Assembly: GCA_030429735.1 (NCBI GenBank)
Contig: JAUIET010000003.1
Location: forward strand, 248,001 to 312,000
Origin: Gammaproteobacteria bacterium
Lineage (GTDB): Bacteria > Pseudomonadota > Gammaproteobacteria > Pseudomonadales > JAUIET01
Direction of reading: 5' to 3'
DNA length: 64,000 nt
Under the pieces are notes generated by a model. It did no database searches. It saw only the letters and a program-made list of their open reading frames with translations, and was not told the origin of the DNA. Each line of letters starts with the position of its first letter. Position 1 is the first letter of the stretch. Position numbers and translations under genes: made by a program. Positions 51,814 to 61,678 of the stretch are shown here, one piece after another.

Positions 51814-52872
51814 GTGAACCCAATTGAATTCACACCAAAATTATCGCCGCGCTTTATTGTGTATGTGCGCAATTATTTGCTCGACTGCAATATCGACCCC
51901 ACACCGGTGTTCGAGCATTGCGGCATCAATGACGTCACTGACGCCGAGCACGCCGTACCACTGCCCACGGAAAAGTTAATCGAACTGATCGACCATGCAG
52001 CCCTCGTCAGCGAGGATAGCCTTCTGGGCTTCAACATGGCAACCCATTTCCACTATGAATCCAGCGCACTAGTGGTGCTGGCAATGCTCGCCGCACCAAA
52101 CGTGCAAATGGCACTCAAAACGCTGAACCATTTTGATCGCTACGTGGATACCGGGATTTCCACGTCTTATGAGTTTGGCAATGATCGCTCGGTGTTTCGC
52201 GCGGAATTACTCGGTGTTGATAGCGCGCGCACCGCCCACCTGAACGAGTATTTGCTGACGTTCACCGTGCACGCATTAAATACTGCTACCCGACAAAACA
52301 TGCCCATCACTGAAGTGCATTTTCAGCATCACCGATCGGATGGTATTGAACAACTGGCCACTTTTTTTAATTGCAAGATTAAATTCAATCAGAAAAACAA
52401 TCGCCTGTTCTTTGTCAGCAGCTTTTTAAAAGAGCCTTTATTCACTGGAAACGAATTGCTTTTTGAGATTCTGCAGAACGCATTGAAAACGTATTTTTAT
52501 GCGGAATCCCGTGAAATGGGCTTTGTGGACTCAGTGTGTCGTGAACTGATTGTCAGCAGAGAAAACAATGATGGCGCGTCTGCTGGCGATAAAAAAGATA
52601 CCTTGGACTGCATTGCAGAAACCCTGGCACTGTCTCCCAGAACGCTAAGGCGGAGGCTAAAAGATGAAGGATACACATTTCAAGAGGTCAAAAATCTTGC
52701 TCGTGAAAGGCAAGCGAAGCACTACTTGGCAAACACTCGAATGACTTTGGCAGAGATAGCCTATGCGGTTGGTTTTTCCGAGCTCAGCGCGTTCAGCCGG
52801 GCGTTCAAACGCTGGACTGGCAGTACACCTCAAGAATACCGCACGACCGTGCGCAAGTTGATCACGGCGTGA
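51814..52872 (+). CDS. AraC-family regulator (arabinose-binding-type N-domain)
   Basis: 352 residues from GTG 51814 (354 from TTG 51808; neither has a strong RBS). The long N-terminal domain (about 15-200) is of the type found in OruR/GbdR-like regulators, followed by an AraC DNA-binding domain: LDCIAETLALSPRTLRRRLKDEG and MTLAEIAYAVGFSELSAFSRAF. It is divergent from the amidase-MadLM operon over about 75 bp and is probably its activator. The TonB receptor 213 bp downstream could also be a target. Confidence 0.9.
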   Translation: MNPIEFTPKLSPRFIVYVRNYLLDCNIDPTPVFEHCGINDVTDAEHAVPLPTEKLIELIDHAALVSEDSLLGFNMATHFHYESSALVVLAMLAAPNVQMALKTLNHFDRYVDTGISTSYEFGNDRSVFRAELLGVDSARTAHLNEYLLTFTVHALNTATRQNMPITEVHFQHHRSDGIEQLATFFNCKIKFNQKNNRLFFVSSFLKEPLFTGNELLFEILQNALKTYFYAESREMGFVDSVCRELIVSRENNDGASAGDKKDTLDCIAETLALSPRTLRRRLKDEGYTFQEVKNLARERQAKHYLANTRMTLAEIAYAVGFSELSAFSRAFKRWTGSTPQEYRTTVRKLITA

Positions 52873-53085
52873 GCAATTGTGATTAACTTTTCTAAAGTCG
52901 CAATTCATGCGTGTTTTGGTCAATAATCTGTCCTGTTTGGTCAAAGAGATTCAGTGCATCGCTGGATTAAGCTGCACGCTGCGCTGAGAACCAATGCTGT
53001 GCTGCGCTTGCGCCCACGCATGCACCTGCGGCACGAACGATCATAATGGCAATAACACTCACCTTGCGCTATGGAGCAAAAAACT

Positions 53086-55548
53086 ATGCACTCGCAGTTC
53101 AAATTACAAAAACTCAGCTCGGCCTTATTGGCTTTAGGTGTGATCTCCCAAGTTGCCAGCGTACAAGCGGCTACCTTAGAGGAGGTGGTGGTTACCGCCC
53201 AAAAGCGTGAGCAGGGTGCGAATGATATTGGTATCACTATGAATGCCTTCAGTGGTGATTTGCTGCGCGATCTGGGTGTTGCAACCGCGGAAGATATTGC
53301 CGTAATCACCCCCGGATTGACCGTCAACGAGACGGCCGCCACCGGAGTACCGCTGTACACGATTCGCGGTGTAGGTTTCCAGGATTACTCCACTGGCGCC
53401 TCATCCACAGTGGGCTTGTACTTCGACGAGGTGTCCATTCCATACACGGTGATGAGCCGCGGTGCCGTGTTTGATGTTGAACGCGTGGAAGTGTTGAAAG
53501 GCCCGCAGGGCGATTTGTACGGCCGCAATACAACCGCGGGGCAAATCAACTTTGTCAGTCGTAAACCCACTGATGAACTGGAAGCGGGATTTACCGTTGG
53601 TATCGGCAATTACGGCACCTATGAGTTCGAAGGTTATGTCAGCGGGCCGCTATCAGACTCAGTAAATGCGCGAGTAGCGCTGCGTACTGAACAATCCACC
53701 GAGGGTTGGCAAAAAAGCCTGACCCGGGATGACGAACTCGGTGAGAAAGACATCAGCGCAATTCGGGCGCTGTTTGATTTTCAACTCAGCGACAACGCCA
53801 GCCTGTTGTTGAACCTGCATTATGTTGACGACGGCTCGGAAAATCGTGCCAACACGGCATACGACAGAACTGCTATTGGGCTACCAAACGATCTCGCGCC
53901 CTCGCCGTTCAACAACCCATACACCCCGTTGGATCAGTATATCCTCCCCACCGGTGCAAATTTCGGTGAGACACCGCCGTGGTACTCCACCGACAATAAC
54001 GAAGCCGCAGACTGGACCAATAGCTACACCAGTCTGACCGGCGAAGTGTTCAACTTGCGGCCGCAGCGTGACAACCAGCTGTTTGGTGTGTCAGCACGAC
54101 TGGACTGGGATCTGGGTGGCGTTAATCTGGTCAGCTTGACGGCCTTCGACAAGTTCGACCGCGAAGAGGCCAACGATTGGGACGGCGGTTTCTTTAATGA
54201 TTCCTCAAATATAAACACATCGGAAATCAATGTATTCTCGCAGGAATTTCGCCTGACTGGCGGTACCGACGAGTTATCCTGGATTGCCGGCCTGTACTAC
54301 TCCAAAGACGAAGTGGATGAGTACTATCACTACTTTATGTCCGACTCAGTATTCGGTTTGGGATCCATTCCCTTTGGCGTCGGTCTGTTTGCGGGAACAC
54401 CCATCAGGGAGCTGGACACCAAGTATGTCCAGGACACCGAATCTTATGCGGTGTTTGGACACGTAGAATGGCAGTTTGCCGAGCGTTGGCGTTTGACCGC
54501 AGGCTTGCGTTACACCGACGAAGAACGTGATTGGGAAGGCTGTACGTTTGTTGCGGCCGACGGTAGCCTGGCCGGATTTCTGAATGCTCAGTTCGGCGCG
54601 ACACTTGGGCCAGGCGATTGTGGCACAATCAATGATGACCCAAGCACGCCAAACTTTGTGCTGTTCCTGGCCGGTACACCGCAGGCAAACGACGCCTTCC
54701 CGGTGTACACCGACTCCATCAGCACCAGTAAAACCATGGGCAAGCTGGGTGTTGATTTTGCACTCTCGGATGACGTATTGACCTACCTCACCTATTCTAC
54801 AGGCTTTAAATCAGGCGGCTTTAACGGTGCCAACTCAAACACCTCACAGCAACTCGCCCCTTATAAGGAAGAGGAGCTAACAGCCATTGAACTGGGCCTG
54901 AAAGCAACGCTGCTGGATGGCGCAATGCAGTTGAACGCGGCGTACTTTGTCTATGACTATGAAGACAAGCAGGAACAAGACCCCGCGGTAACCTTTGTGG
55001 GCAATATCTCAGGCCTGACCAACGTGCCGGAGTCCGAGATTAAAGGCGCGGAAATTGATCTGCAGTGGCAGGCGACCGATGGTCTGTACCTCAGTGCCGG
55101 TATCGCCTATCTCGATACCGAGATCGAAGAATGGGAAGCCACATCGCAAACCAGCAGCTATGATTTCGCTAACCTTCAACCCATAGTTGAAACGTTTGAC
55201 GCGTCTGGACTGGAACTTGCCCAAGCACCAGAGCTTAGCTACCACGCACTGGCGTCTTACACCTGGGGACTCGGCAACGGCATGCACATGGAAGTCGCCG
55301 CCGACGTCAGCTTTCAAGATGACACCACGGGTGGCTCGCAGCCAACCGATGCCACGGAGGATTTCACTCTGCTTGGCGCGCGTATCGCGCTGAGCGGTGC
55401 CGATGAGCAATGGCGGCTGATGTTGTGGAGCAAGAACCTGACCGACGAAGACTATTACCCCGCCGCCTACACGGGTGGTAATGGGCCCTTTGTCAGAGTG
55501 AATGGCATGCCACGTACCTATGGTGTATCGCTGGCCGTTCAGTTTTAG
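53086..55548 (+). CDS. TonB-dependent outer-membrane receptor
   Basis: 820 residues from ATG 53086, preceded by GGAG; an ATG at 53071 is a possible longer start. Signal peptide (KLQKLSSALLALGVISQVAS ... VQA), TonB-box region LEEVVVTAQKREQ, plug domain with RVEVLKGPQGDLYGRNTTAGQ, barrel ending in YGVSLAVQF. It belongs to the same broad receptor class as the one at 24666-27152 but is not a close copy. It is followed 59 bp later by two lipoprotein amidohydrolases that presumably act on what it imports. Confidence 0.94.
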   Translation: MHSQFKLQKLSSALLALGVISQVASVQAATLEEVVVTAQKREQGANDIGITMNAFSGDLLRDLGVATAEDIAVITPGLTVNETAATGVPLYTIRGVGFQDYSTGASSTVGLYFDEVSIPYTVMSRGAVFDVERVEVLKGPQGDLYGRNTTAGQINFVSRKPTDELEAGFTVGIGNYGTYEFEGYVSGPLSDSVNARVALRTEQSTEGWQKSLTRDDELGEKDISAIRALFDFQLSDNASLLLNLHYVDDGSENRANTAYDRTAIGLPNDLAPSPFNNPYTPLDQYILPTGANFGETPPWYSTDNNEAADWTNSYTSLTGEVFNLRPQRDNQLFGVSARLDWDLGGVNLVSLTAFDKFDREEANDWDGGFFNDSSNINTSEINVFSQEFRLTGGTDELSWIAGLYYSKDEVDEYYHYFMSDSVFGLGSIPFGVGLFAGTPIRELDTKYVQDTESYAVFGHVEWQFAERWRLTAGLRYTDEERDWEGCTFVAADGSLAGFLNAQFGATLGPGDCGTINDDPSTPNFVLFLAGTPQANDAFPVYTDSISTSKTMGKLGVDFALSDDVLTYLTYSTGFKSGGFNGANSNTSQQLAPYKEEELTAIELGLKATLLDGAMQLNAAYFVYDYEDKQEQDPAVTFVGNISGLTNVPESEIKGAEIDLQWQATDGLYLSAGIAYLDTEIEEWEATSQTSSYDFANLQPIVETFDASGLELAQAPELSYHALASYTWGLGNGMHMEVAADVSFQDDTTGGSQPTDATEDFTLLGARIALSGADEQWRLMLWSKNLTDEDYYPAAYTGGNGPFVRVNGMPRTYGVSLAVQF

Positions 55549-55558
55549 TCACCTCTAC

Positions 55559-55584
55559 CCCTGCGCGTGAAACATCGCGCAGGG
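55559..55584 (+). other. Intercistronic hairpin after the TonB receptor gene
   Basis: CCCTGCGCG (55559-55567) and CGCGCAGGG (55576-55584) form a perfect 9-bp stem with an 8-nt loop, 10 bp after the receptor stop and 23 bp before the next start. There is no U-run, so it is more likely an mRNA-stabilising or partial-attenuation structure than a terminator. Confidence 0.65.
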
Positions 55585-55607
55585 CAACCCATACTCGGGA
55601 AACAACA

Positions 55608-57344
55608 ATGCGACGATTAAAGATTATTGCCACCCTCAGCGTTGGTTGCATGCTCCTGTCTGGCTGCGACCAAAAAACACAACCCAGTGCAACTTCCCCA
55701 AGTTTGGCTAGCAGCGCGGATCTGGTTGTGACCAATGCCTCGATACATACCATGGATACTGCGCTGGAAAAGGCTGCAGCCATTGCCGTCAAAGACGGCA
55801 AATACGTGTACGTGGGCAGCAACGAGGGCGCCAAAGCGTATGTTGGAGCCGACACCGAACTCGTTGATCTCGGCAATAAAATGCTGATGCCCGGTATTAA
55901 TGATATGCATCAGCACCCAATTGAAGGAGGTGCGAAAGAACTGTTTGAATGCCAGTTCCCGTTTACCGCGGGACCGGACGATATAGCAGCAGCGATCAAA
56001 GCCTGCGTGGAAGCACAAGATGATGCCGAATGGATTCGGGGCGGCCAGTTTTCCAGTGACTTTTTTGTGCAAAACCCGATGGAATCACCGCGGGAGTGGC
56101 TGGACGCCGTTTCCGGCGATAAGGCGGTTGCACTGGTTGATGATGCGTATCATAACGCCTGGCTGAACAGCAAAGCACTGCAGAAGTTAGGTGTTACCAG
56201 TGAAAAAGATCTGCCTAAAGGCGTTGAAATGCACATGGACCCCAGCGGCAAGCCCGATGGCTTTATGATCGAGGCATTTGGATTTGTAAAAGACAGACTG
56301 CACTGGACACCTGAGCAATACGAACAAGCGGCTGCAAAGTCGGTTGAACTCGCACACAGTTTTGGCATTACTGGCTTGAAAGCAACGGCCATAGGTGACT
56401 ATGAATTGGCCGCGTTCAAATCGCTCGCGGATTCCGGCAGATTATCAGCGCACGTGGCAGCCGCCATTGTCACCCCCTATGGGCACCGCGAAGAACCTCT
56501 GGATATTGATGAACTGAAAAGTAAGCGCGAGCAATATAAGGCGCCCAACTTCAACACTAATTTCGTCAAGATATTTATGGACGGCGTACCAACCGCGGCT
56601 CGCACTGCGGCTATGTTAGCGCCCTACACGCCTGCAGAGGAAGGTGGCGAGCAAACCAGCGGTCAACTGCATATCTCGGCGGAGATGCTGGCAACCGATC
56701 TGGTCGCACTGGATGCGGCCGGCTTTACAGTAAAGATACACACTGCCGGCGATCGTTCTGTGCAAGTAGCACTCGATGCTATCGAAACCGCGCGAACAAA
56801 AAATGGCGACAGTGGCTTGCGCCATGAGTTGGCACACGCGGGCTACGTAGGCGACGATGACATGGATCGCTTTGCCAAACTCGGCGCTATTCCGGATTTC
56901 TCGCCTTACATCTGGTTCCCTTCACCGATTATGGACTCTGTGTTAAGCGCGGTTGGTGAACGCGGAGAATTTTATTGGCCAACCAAATCACTGCTTGCCA
57001 CCGGTGCACTGGTTTCCGCTGGCTCAGACTGGCCGGCGGCAGTGCCCAGTATGAACCCTTGGCCTGGCATTGAGGCGATGGTGACGCGCGCAGACCCATT
57101 CACCAATGGCGAACAAACGCTTTGGGCGGATGAAGCGGTACCGTTGCAAGATGCGCTGCGCGTCTTCACCAGCAATGGTGCAAAAGCACTGCTGATCGAT
57201 GATAAGAGTGGCTCAATAGCGGTTGGCAAATCGGCTGATTTTATCGTTCTAAACCAGAATCTGTTTAACGTACCAGCCACAAAAATTAGCGATACAGACG
57301 TCTTGATGACCTACTTCGCTGGCAAGAAAGTGTTTTCCAGATAA
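55608..57344 (+). CDS. Lipoprotein amidohydrolase, YtcJ/Amidohydro_3 family (first of two paralogues)
   Basis: 578 residues. Lipoprotein signal with lipobox LSGC (Cys20). Amidohydrolase motifs: His101-x-His103 (INDMHQHP), likely carboxylated Lys in NFVKIFMDGVP, His in VKIHTAGDRS and ELAHAGYVG, and Asp in SAGSDWPAAV. This family (PF07969) includes N-substituted formamide deformylase and other N-acyl hydrolases. It should be anchored in the periplasm. It lies between the TonB receptor and its paralogue, upstream of an amine dehydrogenase. Exact substrate not deducible. Confidence 0.9.
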   Translation: MRRLKIIATLSVGCMLLSGCDQKTQPSATSPSLASSADLVVTNASIHTMDTALEKAAAIAVKDGKYVYVGSNEGAKAYVGADTELVDLGNKMLMPGINDMHQHPIEGGAKELFECQFPFTAGPDDIAAAIKACVEAQDDAEWIRGGQFSSDFFVQNPMESPREWLDAVSGDKAVALVDDAYHNAWLNSKALQKLGVTSEKDLPKGVEMHMDPSGKPDGFMIEAFGFVKDRLHWTPEQYEQAAAKSVELAHSFGITGLKATAIGDYELAAFKSLADSGRLSAHVAAAIVTPYGHREEPLDIDELKSKREQYKAPNFNTNFVKIFMDGVPTAARTAAMLAPYTPAEEGGEQTSGQLHISAEMLATDLVALDAAGFTVKIHTAGDRSVQVALDAIETARTKNGDSGLRHELAHAGYVGDDDMDRFAKLGAIPDFSPYIWFPSPIMDSVLSAVGERGEFYWPTKSLLATGALVSAGSDWPAAVPSMNPWPGIEAMVTRADPFTNGEQTLWADEAVPLQDALRVFTSNGAKALLIDDKSGSIAVGKSADFIVLNQNLFNVPATKISDTDVLMTYFAGKKVFSR

Positions 57345-57361
57345 TTCCTGGTTAGGGCCAA

Positions 57362-59107
57362 ATGATGAAGTACAAACTGGCAATACTCGGCATTCCTCTG
57401 CTTCTATTGGGCGCCTGTCAAACAACACCCGTGGCTCCAGCGGCAGATTTGATTATTCATAATGCCAGGGTGTACACGGTAGCCGAACCTGAGTGGGCCG
57501 AGGCCATTGCTGTTAAAGGCGATAGAATTGTTTTCGTAGGAAGCTCTTCGGACGCCATAAAACTCGCCAGTTCAAGCAGCCGCGTTATCGATCTCAACGG
57601 GGCTATGTTGATGCCTGGCATCAACGACGCACATCTGCACCCGATCACGGGTGCGATGAAAGTGTTGTTTCAATGCAATTTCCCATTTTCGGCTGACCTG
57701 GCACAAGTGCAAAAGACGGTGGCTGATTGCGCTCAGAACACCGACCGTGAGTGGATTACCGGTGGTCAATGGGATAGCGACTTTTTTCTGAACAACGAGG
57801 TTCTTTCACCACGTCTGGCCTTGGACAAGGTGTCAGGCGACAAAGCTGTGTTCCTGGTCGCTGATTCCGGCCATGACGCCTGGTTAAACAGCAAAGCGCT
57901 GGCGCTTACTGGTATCACACGCGACAGCAAAGACCCCGACGGCGGCACCATCGTTCGTGATGCCGATGGCGAACCCACGGGCCTGCTGCTGGAAAAAGCG
58001 CAATATCTCGCGCAATCCAAACTGCCTGCTCATTCTGACGCCGAATACGTGCAAGGCGCACACAAGCTGATGGAAATTGCCAACGGTTTTGGTGTAACAG
58101 GCATGAAGGACGCGTCCGCCGACCCAGCCGATATGCGTGCCCTGGCGGCGCTGGCCAAAAACAATGCACTGTCAGCGCATATGGCAATGGCGATCAATGT
58201 CAAAAAAGAACACTGGACCGAACAAGGCTTTGCCCTTGAACGCATAAGCGATCTTCGCGACCAATACGCAACAAAGAACCTGGACACCCGGTTTGCGAAA
58301 ATTTTTCTCGATGGTGTTCCAACGTCCTCGCGTACGGCGGCTATGCTGGCCGACTACTTACCAGTGAATCAGGGTGGTGAAACACACTCTGGTGACACGC
58401 ATTTTAATCTTGCGCAACTCAGCGAAATGTTGATCGCGCTGGACAAGGAAGGCTACACCGTAAAAATCCACGCGGCCGGTGATGGCTCCGTGCGCCTGGC
58501 ATTGGATGCCATCGAACACACCCGTAAAACGAATGGTGACTCTGGCTTGCGCCACGAGCTTGCCCATGCCGGCTATATTGCTCCCGAAGATATCCCACGG
58601 TTTCAGCCCTTAAATGCGGTTGCGGATTTCTCACCGTTTCTTTGGCATCCTTCACCAATCATTGATTCCATTGTGGGCGCAGTAGGTCCTCGGGCGCTTG
58701 AATACTGGCCAACACAGGATTTAATCAAGAGCGGTGCACCCATGCTGGCCGGTTCAGACTGGCCAGCGGCGGTTGCCAGCATGAACCCCTGGCTTGGTAT
58801 CGAGGCTCTGGTAACGCGGGCCGACCCTTCCGGTGTGCATGGAGGGCAACTCTGGTCAGAACAAGCCATTTCACTGCAACAAGCGCTCAAAATCTTTACC
58901 CTGGATGGCGCCAAAGCACTGCGAATGGGTGGCAAAACCGGCTCTCTCGATGTAGGCAAACTCGCGGACTTTATCGTTCTTTCCCACAATGTATTTGAGC
59001 AGCCAGGTTCGAGCATCAGCGATACCCAGGTGATGACGACCGTGTTTGGTGGCAAAGTCGTATTTGCACGTGAGGGGGCCATACTCAGGCCGTTGAACAG
59101 AGATTGA
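57362..59107 (+). CDS. Lipoprotein amidohydrolase, YtcJ/Amidohydro_3 family (second paralogue)
   Basis: 581 residues, clearly homologous to the preceding product along its length (for example INDAHLHPITGAM, RFAKIFLDGVPTSSRTAAML, GDSGLRHELAHAGYI, AGSDWPAAVASMNPW). Lipobox LGAC (Cys19), metal His91-x-His93. Start is a double ATG (57362/57365) 17 bp after the first paralogue, so the two arose by tandem duplication and are co-transcribed. Divergence suggests split substrate ranges. Same inferred role: periplasmic N-acyl or amide hydrolysis. Confidence 0.9.
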   Translation: MMKYKLAILGIPLLLLGACQTTPVAPAADLIIHNARVYTVAEPEWAEAIAVKGDRIVFVGSSSDAIKLASSSSRVIDLNGAMLMPGINDAHLHPITGAMKVLFQCNFPFSADLAQVQKTVADCAQNTDREWITGGQWDSDFFLNNEVLSPRLALDKVSGDKAVFLVADSGHDAWLNSKALALTGITRDSKDPDGGTIVRDADGEPTGLLLEKAQYLAQSKLPAHSDAEYVQGAHKLMEIANGFGVTGMKDASADPADMRALAALAKNNALSAHMAMAINVKKEHWTEQGFALERISDLRDQYATKNLDTRFAKIFLDGVPTSSRTAAMLADYLPVNQGGETHSGDTHFNLAQLSEMLIALDKEGYTVKIHAAGDGSVRLALDAIEHTRKTNGDSGLRHELAHAGYIAPEDIPRFQPLNAVADFSPFLWHPSPIIDSIVGAVGPRALEYWPTQDLIKSGAPMLAGSDWPAAVASMNPWLGIEALVTRADPSGVHGGQLWSEQAISLQQALKIFTLDGAKALRMGGKTGSLDVGKLADFIVLSHNVFEQPGSSISDTQVMTTVFGGKVVFAREGAILRPLNRD

Positions 59108-59162
59108 CCCCCTGATTTTCTGCCTATAAAGTGTGGGTTCGATAACAACATCCCATAACAAC

Positions 59163-60128
59163 ATGCACAAAAGTGGTCAATTAGTCAGCACCACCGTCAC
59201 TTCAAACTTTGAGCAGTTCAATCAGGCTGTTGTAAATACTTTCTGCCCGATGATCTGCGAGCAAATTGGCAATACAGAGCCCTTTCAAGCGGAGCTGCTG
59301 GACACGCGCCTTGATAGAATTCACCTGAGCAGAATCAGCACCTCGCCATTACGAGTTCAGCGGCGCAAGACTGACATAGCACAGGTGGCCGGTGACTCCA
59401 CCTACATTGTGAAGTTTCAAATTGCCGGCGAAGGCCTGGTGACGCACCGTGGTCATGAAGCCCATTTACGGCAAGGTGACTTTGTCATGTGCACCACCAG
59501 TGAACCGTATCAATTGCAGTTTCCAGAACACTATCAACAAGCGACATTAGCCATCCCTCATGGCGTTTTAAATACTATGTTCAAAATGCCCGAAGACTAT
59601 CTCGGCATTAAGATGTGCGGGCAGTCACCTGTTCATGGCCTGCTAAGCCAGTTTATCGATTCCTTGATCACCCGAATTGATCAGTTAGAGCCACAGATAG
59701 TGCAACGGCTCGAGGCGAATATCCTCGATCTACTGGTCACCTCATTGCATGCCGAGTCGCGCGCGAAACAGGAACACACTGAGGACAAACCGAGTAATCA
59801 ACTGCAAGACATTAAGCGATTTATCAGTCTTAACCTGAGGGACTATCAGTTGTCAGTCGACCACATCGCCAAAGCCCATGGCATCAGTAAACGCTACTTG
59901 CATTTACTGTTTAAGCCGGAAGGAATTTCGGTGTCGCGCTACATACAAAAGCAACGCCTGGCCGCATGCCACAGAGCGCTGCTGAACGGCGATATGAAAC
60001 ACTTGTCAACCACGGAAATTGCCCTGGAATTTGGCTTTGGCGATCTGTCGCATTTTTATCGCTGTTTCAAGGCCCAGTTCAATGTAACACCCGGCCAACT
60101 GCGCGACCAGATCGGTCAAACCAAGTGA
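59163..60128 (+). CDS. AraC-family regulator (AraC-binding-like N-domain)
   Basis: 321 residues from ATG 59163; a GTG at 59133 would give 331. N-terminal cupin-like ligand domain (VQRRKTDIAQVAGDSTYIVKF, GHEAHLRQGDFVMC) and C-terminal AraC fold (LSVDHIAKAHGISKRYLHLLF, LSTTEIALEFGFGDLSHFYRCF). This type resembles FeaR/NahR-like regulators of aromatic amine use. It sits between the amidohydrolase and aldehyde/amine dehydrogenase genes on the same strand and is the likely activator of the latter. Confidence 0.88.
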   Translation: MHKSGQLVSTTVTSNFEQFNQAVVNTFCPMICEQIGNTEPFQAELLDTRLDRIHLSRISTSPLRVQRRKTDIAQVAGDSTYIVKFQIAGEGLVTHRGHEAHLRQGDFVMCTTSEPYQLQFPEHYQQATLAIPHGVLNTMFKMPEDYLGIKMCGQSPVHGLLSQFIDSLITRIDQLEPQIVQRLEANILDLLVTSLHAESRAKQEHTEDKPSNQLQDIKRFISLNLRDYQLSVDHIAKAHGISKRYLHLLFKPEGISVSRYIQKQRLAACHRALLNGDMKHLSTTEIALEFGFGDLSHFYRCFKAQFNVTPGQLRDQIGQTK

Positions 60129-60225
60129 ATGCGCTTACGACCAACAGAGGCTGCACTACTGGCCAAGAAATTTACCGACCATCATGGTCAACTCACCTAT
60201 CCACCTATTAAGAGAGCGAATAATC

Positions 60226-61650
60226 ATGCTGCAATTTAATATGACGATTAACGGCAAACCTGTGCAATCTGCAGAGTCTTTTGAAGTCATAGACCCGGCG
60301 ACCGGCGCACCGTTTGCACAAGTACAAAAAGGCACCGTCGAGCACGTTGATCAAGCCATTGCGGCGGCAAAGCAGGCCTTTCAAAGCTGGAGTAAAACCT
60401 CTGACGAAGAGCGTCAGGCAGCATGCAATGCACTGGCGGCCAAAATTGAAGCCAATATGCCAGAACTTATGGAGCTGGTGACCAAAGAAACCGGTAAACC
60501 CATGGGGGGCCTGAATGGCATTGGCTCAGGAATGGAAGTAGGTGGTGCGGCTGCCTGGGCACAGTTTACTGCCGGCCTGGACCTTCCGGTGGACGTGCTG
60601 CAAGACGACGATACGGCACGCGTGGAAGTTCACCGTAAGCCTCTGGGTGTGATTGCTTCCATCACGCCGTGGAACTGGCCACTGCTGATTGCCATTTGGC
60701 ACGTATTGCCTGGTATTCGAACCGGTAACACGCTGGTGATCAAACCTTCACCCTATACACCGGCAGCCACCTCGCGATTTGTGGAGCTAGCCCAGGAAGT
60801 ACTGCCACCTGGCGTACTTAACCTGGTGCACGGCGAAGGCGAAGTCGGTGGCGCATTGAGTTCACATCCGGACATTGCAAAGATTGTCTTTACCGGGTCA
60901 ACCCGTACCGGCCGCAGAATCATGGAATCGGCGTCAGCAAGCCTCAAGCGAATAACGCTTGAACTAGGTGGCAACGACGCAGGTATTGTTCTGCCCGATG
61001 TTGACGTGAAGGAAGTTGCACCCAAGCTGTTCGGTGCCATGTTCCACAATAACGGTCAAACCTGTGCGGCGCTAAAGCGTTTATACGTTCATGAATCACA
61101 ATACGACGAAATGGGCGCTGAATTGGCGGCCATTGCCAAAACCATCAAAGTAGGCAACGGGCTGGAAGAGAGTACCGAATTAGGGCCGATTCAGAACAAG
61201 GCGCAACTTAATATTGTGCTGGACCTTGCCGAATCAGCACGCAAGGATGGCGGAGAATTCCTCTGTGGCGGCAATAGAATGGATTCACCCGGGTATTTCT
61301 ACGAACCTACGATCGTGGCTGGTCTGAGCGATGGTACGCGCCTGGTGGATGAAGAACCATTCGGTCCCATTGTGCCGATCATTAAGTACTCCGATATTGA
61401 AGACGTCATTGCCCGCGCAAATGCAAACCCACAAGGCCTGGGCGGCTCAATCTGGTCCAACGATACTGATAAAGCCATCGAACTGGCACAACGCCTGGAA
61501 TGCGGGTCTGCCTGGGTTAACCAGCACGGCACTCTGGCACCCAACGTGCCTTTTGGCGGTGTTAAGCAATCCGGTGTCGGGGTAGAATTTGGCACTTACG
61601 GTTTGGAAGAATACACCTCCATCCAGGCGCTGAACGTGGCCAAACAATAG
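60226..61650 (+). CDS. NAD(P)-dependent aldehyde dehydrogenase
   Basis: 474 residues from ATG 60226, with GAGAG upstream; an ATG at 60184 adds 14 residues. ALDH superfamily: Asn150 in TPWNWP, Glu246 in LELGGND, catalytic Cys280 in NGQTCAALKR. No signal peptide, so it is cytoplasmic. It oxidises the aldehyde formed by the amine dehydrogenase encoded just downstream (inference from adjacency; the mauB ATG is 28 bp away). The closest types are medium-chain or aromatic aldehyde dehydrogenases. Confidence 0.93.
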   Translation: MLQFNMTINGKPVQSAESFEVIDPATGAPFAQVQKGTVEHVDQAIAAAKQAFQSWSKTSDEERQAACNALAAKIEANMPELMELVTKETGKPMGGLNGIGSGMEVGGAAAWAQFTAGLDLPVDVLQDDDTARVEVHRKPLGVIASITPWNWPLLIAIWHVLPGIRTGNTLVIKPSPYTPAATSRFVELAQEVLPPGVLNLVHGEGEVGGALSSHPDIAKIVFTGSTRTGRRIMESASASLKRITLELGGNDAGIVLPDVDVKEVAPKLFGAMFHNNGQTCAALKRLYVHESQYDEMGAELAAIAKTIKVGNGLEESTELGPIQNKAQLNIVLDLAESARKDGGEFLCGGNRMDSPGYFYEPTIVAGLSDGTRLVDEEPFGPIVPIIKYSDIEDVIARANANPQGLGGSIWSNDTDKAIELAQRLECGSAWVNQHGTLAPNVPFGGVKQSGVGVEFGTYGLEEYTSIQALNVAKQ

Positions 61651-61678
61651 ATTGATGATAAAACGCAGGAGAGCGATC

